Of a stretch of 34,669 bases of DNA, positions 32,196 to 34,669 are shown in pieces. The position numbers and the translations under genes were made by a program. The stretch is from Bacteroidaceae bacterium (GTDB lineage: Bacteria; Bacteroidota; Bacteroidia; Bacteroidales; Bacteroidaceae). Every line of letters starts with the position of its first letter. Positions within the stretch are counted from its first letter, which is position 1. Under the pieces are notes generated by a model, which worked only from the letters and a program-made list of their open reading frames with translations, was not told where the DNA came from and made no database searches. The stretch lies in assembly GCA_900768625.1 (NCBI GenBank), contig CAAGDO010000131.1:1-34669 (forward strand). Reading direction: 5' to 3'.

Positions 32196-33371
32196 TTAGT
32201 CGCGGTTGGCCAGATCTTCCAGAATGCGCCAGCATTGGAAGAGACCTCTGGGTACATGGAAACAACCTTTCCACTTTCCGCCTTTGAGTGGGAGAAGGAC
32301 TTCGCCGCGGCGGTTGAGGTAGCCATACCATTCGGGATATTCCTTATCCGTGAAGTGTGTCCATACGTAGTTGTGTACGCGTTCGAACCATTCCATACAT
32401 TTCGGATTGCCCGTCAACTGATAGCCCTTGAGCATCGTGATGAGCGTTTCGATGTGTACCCACCAAAGCTTCTGGTCCCATTCCAACTGCTGGCACGGAC
32501 GGCCGAGGCGATCCATGAAGTAGAAGATGCCGCCGTAGTTCTTGTCCCATCCGTATTCTGCTTCGTTGATGGCGATTTCCACCGCTTTTTCAATCAGTTC
32601 CGGACGGTTGAGGCGCTTTCCGAGGTCCATGATGAACCACATGGCTTCGATGGCATGGCCCGGATTGAGCAGACGTCCGTCGAAGCAGTCGACGAGCTGG
32701 CCGTCGGTGCTGAGATGCTCGACGATGAGTCCGAGTTCGGGGCGATAGAACACGTCCATCACTTCGTGGATGCAGGTGTCGATGGTGCGCTGCAGGAAAT
32801 CCGGTTCGAGGAGCGGTTCGATTTCGAGAGCGACGTTGCAAAGAATCATGGGCAGGGCGAAGCTCTTGAGCGAGCGGGCACCGGGAGCCGCCTTGTTCCA
32901 TTTACCTTTCGGGTTGTCAACCTTTGAGAGGACGATGTCGAAGGTACGTTTCGCGATGTCGGCATACTCCTTGTTTCCCGTGGCGATGCTCAACTGACCA
33001 AAGGCAATGACGGCGAAAGTGTAGGAGAAGATATTGTAGGGTTCGACCAGAGGATTTCCTTCGCGGTCAAGGGCAAAGTACCAGTTGAGGTTGCCGTCGT
33101 GGCCGTGCTGCTTCAGGAATTCCGCTCCCTGAATGGCGCAGTCGAGCCATTCCTTGCGTTTCTCCACTTTATTGTAGAGCGTGGCGAACATCCACACTTC
33201 GCGGCCTTGCAGCCATACGAACTTGTCGGTGTCGAACACACTGCCGTCACGGTCGAGGCAGGTGAAATAGCCGCCGAATTCCGTATCCTGCGATTTCTCG
33301 AGCCAGAAAGGTACCACTTTGTCGAGCAGTTCATGCTTGTATTGCTCGGCGAGTTGCTTGAAGTCTGTCAT
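32196..33371 (-). CDS. AGE-family N-acylglucosamine 2-epimerase
   Basis: This is a 391-residue (alpha/alpha)6-barrel protein of the AGE/RnBP family. Family residues seen are R57 (LQGREVWMFATLYN), H239 and E242 (NPGHAIEAMW), H306 and E308 (KLWWVHIETL) and H372 (CFHVPRG). Members interconvert GlcNAc and ManNAc or epimerise other sugars or disaccharides. With a sodium:solute symporter immediately upstream, a role in sialic acid or amino-sugar catabolism (the NanE role in Bacteroidetes) is likely but not proven; cellobiose 2-epimerase is an alternative. The start at 33371 (MTDFKQLAEQ) is preferred; the frame to 33479 adds 36 unlikely residues. Confidence 0.83.
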   Translation of the reverse strand: MTDFKQLAEQYKHELLDKVVPFWLEKSQDTEFGGYFTCLDRDGSVFDTDKFVWLQGREVWMFATLYNKVEKRKEWLDCAIQGAEFLKQHGHDGNLNWYFALDREGNPLVEPYNIFSYTFAVIAFGQLSIATGNKEYADIAKRTFDIVLSKVDNPKGKWNKAAPGARSLKSFALPMILCNVALEIEPLLEPDFLQRTIDTCIHEVMDVFYRPELGLIVEHLSTDGQLVDCFDGRLLNPGHAIEAMWFIMDLGKRLNRPELIEKAVEIAINEAEYGWDKNYGGIFYFMDRLGRPCQQLEWDQKLWWVHIETLITMLKGYQLTGNPKCMEWFERVHNYVWTHFTDKEYPEWYGYLNRRGEVLLPLKGGKWKGCFHVPRGLFQCWRILEDLANRD

Positions 33372-33483
33372 TTGTGATTGTATTGTGGGTGGTCTTGAAA
33401 CAGTTGTGATTAGAACCACCCCTTTGATGTTTTGGTTATTGAAGTCGTCAGAAAAGATGAGCCGACTCCATCGTCTCAATTCT

Positions 33484-33669
33484 TAAGTAGGTGTTCGAAA
33501 TGAGTTTTACATTGAAAGTACGTTATCGGGATGCAGCTGTTTTCTTCGGGGGAAGGAGCATAGCGGGCTATGTGACTGAGAACGAAGGAAACAGTTGCAC
33601 CCGAGAACGTGCTTTCAATGTGGAAAGAACACCTGCTGATAGTATAAAATAATTTTGAACACCTACTTA
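33484..33669. repeat. Long palindromic element, second sequence type
   Basis: This is a 186-bp element. Terminal inverted repeats of 18 bases (33484-33501 and 33652-33669) match at 17 positions (TAAGTAGGTGTTC at the left end). The interior folds almost completely: ACATTGAAAGTACGTT pairs with AACGTGCTTTCAATGT, and CAGCTGTTTTCTTCG with CGAAGGAAACAGTTG. The apical hairpin is GCATAGCGGGCTATGT at 33558-33573. The end sequences differ from copies 1 and 2 but the apical module is shared. Its right end overlaps the symporter stop codon. Confidence 0.85.
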
Positions 33670-34669
33670 TTCTTTAGGTGCTTCTCCCAGTTGTTTCCAG
33701 CAGAGTCCGCGGAGGTCTTTCTTTTCCTTCATCACCAGTGAGCAGAGCAAGCCGACGATGACGGATGTGGCCAGACCGATGAAACCGTAGAGGAGGAAGC
33801 TGGCTTCGGTGAAGTAGCGCGTGAGGAATACGGCCAATACGCCAGACACGAAACCTGTGAGGGCTGCTTTTCCGCCGATTCGTGGGAAGAAGATACCCAT
33901 CAGGAAGAGGCCGCCCAGTCCGCTCGAGAGCAGTCCTAGAATTTCCTGGAAGAAATCGAGGAGCGAAAGAATGTTCCAAGTGCCCATGAGAAGAGCGATG
34001 CCCATACCCAGCACACCAGATACGATGCAGGTGCGGCGAGCTATTCGAAGCATGTCTAGGTCTGTGGCTTGCGGTTTCCAGCGATGGTAGAAGTCAACGC
34101 TGAAGGCCGTGGCCACGGAGTTGATGTTAGACGAGATGGTACTCATCGTTGCAGCGAAGATGGCTGCGATAAGCAGACCGGCTACGCCCTGCGGCAACTG
34201 GCTCATCATGAAGAAGGGGAAGATGATGTCCGTCTTGGCCATCGTGAAATCGAGGTCGGCAGGATGCGTCTTGAAGTAGGTGTAGAGTCCGGCGCCGATA
34301 GCAAAGAAGGCGATGGAGATGAACACGCTCATCACGCCGTTGAGCATGATGCTACGGCGGGCACCGTTTTCGTCCTTTGTCGTGAGGTAACGCTGGATAA
34401 CGGTCTGGTCGCTGGTGTAGGAGATGAGGTTGTTGGCCATACCGCCAAGGATAATCACCCAGAAGGTGGCCGAACGATAGTCAAAGCTCCAGTCGAACAT
34501 GCGGAATTTATCGCCTTCCATACCCAACTGGATGAAGCCGTTGACGCCGCCGTCTGTGCCCCATACGAGGTAGCCCACAGCGAAGAGGGCACCGCTGACG
34601 AGGATGAAACCTTGCACGACATCCCCCCAAACAACGGCTTCCACGCCACCCATCGTGCAATAGACGATC
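33667..34669 (-). CDS. Sodium:solute symporter (SSS family), 5'-incomplete
   Basis: The frame stays open to the window edge (residues IVYCT precede the internal Met at 34653), so the N-terminal part is missing; about 333 residues are seen. It shows the SSS hallmarks: TMGGVEAVVWGDVVQGFILV, the stretch FAATMSTISSNINSVATAFS, and at least seven hydrophobic helices. This family carries sugars, amino acids or sialic acid with Na+. The AGE epimerase downstream suggests sialic acid or ManNAc-type substrates. The stop codon (33667-33669) lies inside the terminal repeat of the palindromic element. Confidence 0.88.
   Translation of the reverse strand, partial: IVYCTMGGVEAVVWGDVVQGFILVSGALFAVGYLVWGTDGGVNGFIQLGMEGDKFRMFDWSFDYRSATFWVIILGGMANNLISYTSDQTVIQRYLTTKDENGARRSIMLNGVMSVFISIAFFAIGAGLYTYFKTHPADLDFTMAKTDIIFPFFMMSQLPQGVAGLLIAAIFAATMSTISSNINSVATAFSVDFYHRWKPQATDLDMLRIARRTCIVSGVLGMGIALLMGTWNILSLLDFFQEILGLLSSGLGGLFLMGIFFPRIGGKAALTGFVSGVLAVFLTRYFTEASFLLYGFIGLATSVIVGLLCSLVMKEKKDLRGLCWKQLGEAPKE

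Noticed and set aside
1..34669. tRNA, rRNA, tmRNA or known riboswitch genes
   Set aside because: No cloverleaf with a TTCGA-type T arm, no rRNA segments and no recognised riboswitch core were seen by eye; a covariance search could still find small RNAs.

Overview
The window is chromosomal DNA from a member of the Bacteroidales, most likely a Prevotellaceae (Prevotella-like) species. The evidence is the outer-membrane beta-barrel families, a NigD-like lipoprotein, a type IX-style sorting tail, the folP-cdaA gene pair, and promoters of the Bacteroidetes form (TTG, about 19 bp, TAnnTTTG) upstream of many genes. It reads as one draft or metagenome contig. The first 12 bases match the 3' end of the Illumina TruSeq adapter, and the last gene runs off the right end.

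Layout: (1) 1-1154: adapter remnant, a 22-bp inverted/tandem repeat array, and a 5'-truncated outer-membrane barrel gene. (2) 1407-8854, plus strand: a full TonB-receptor-like barrel protein, a membrane-anchored MORN-GH25 lysozyme-like protein, a CNNM/CBS membrane protein and a membrane metallophosphoesterase. (3) 8932-19511, minus strand: murF, trpS and rpmH, then a gene run PASTA protein, rluD, ddl, PlsC-like acyltransferase, NigD-like lipoprotein, GNAT acetyltransferase and phytase-like secreted protein. (4) 19683-22405, plus strand: folP, cdaA and a small secreted protein with a C-terminal sorting domain. (5) 22874-27877: a four-gene efflux operon (TolC-like, HlyD-like, two ABC-2 permeases) with no ATPase gene. 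(6) 28463-34669, minus strand: an ABC ATPase/permease pair, a TraB/GumN protein, an AGE-family epimerase and a sodium:solute symporter that together suggest amino-sugar or sialic acid uptake.

How genes work together: ddl makes D-Ala-D-Ala and murF attaches it to the UDP-MurNAc-tripeptide; the PASTA protein and the GH25 protein also point to the cell wall. cdaA would make c-di-AMP, a messenger often tied to wall and osmotic balance. The TolC/HlyD/permease set should span both membranes.

The most unusual content is between genes. Two 193-bp copies of a long imperfect palindrome with 18-bp terminal inverted repeats (21467-21659, 30803-30995), a third element of different sequence but the same design (33484-33669), and a lone 18-bp end (24336-24353) look like a MITE-like family. 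All three full elements share one apical hairpin whose stem shows compensatory changes. Two 22-bp tandem arrays (103-187, 28075-28250) form a second kind of repeat.
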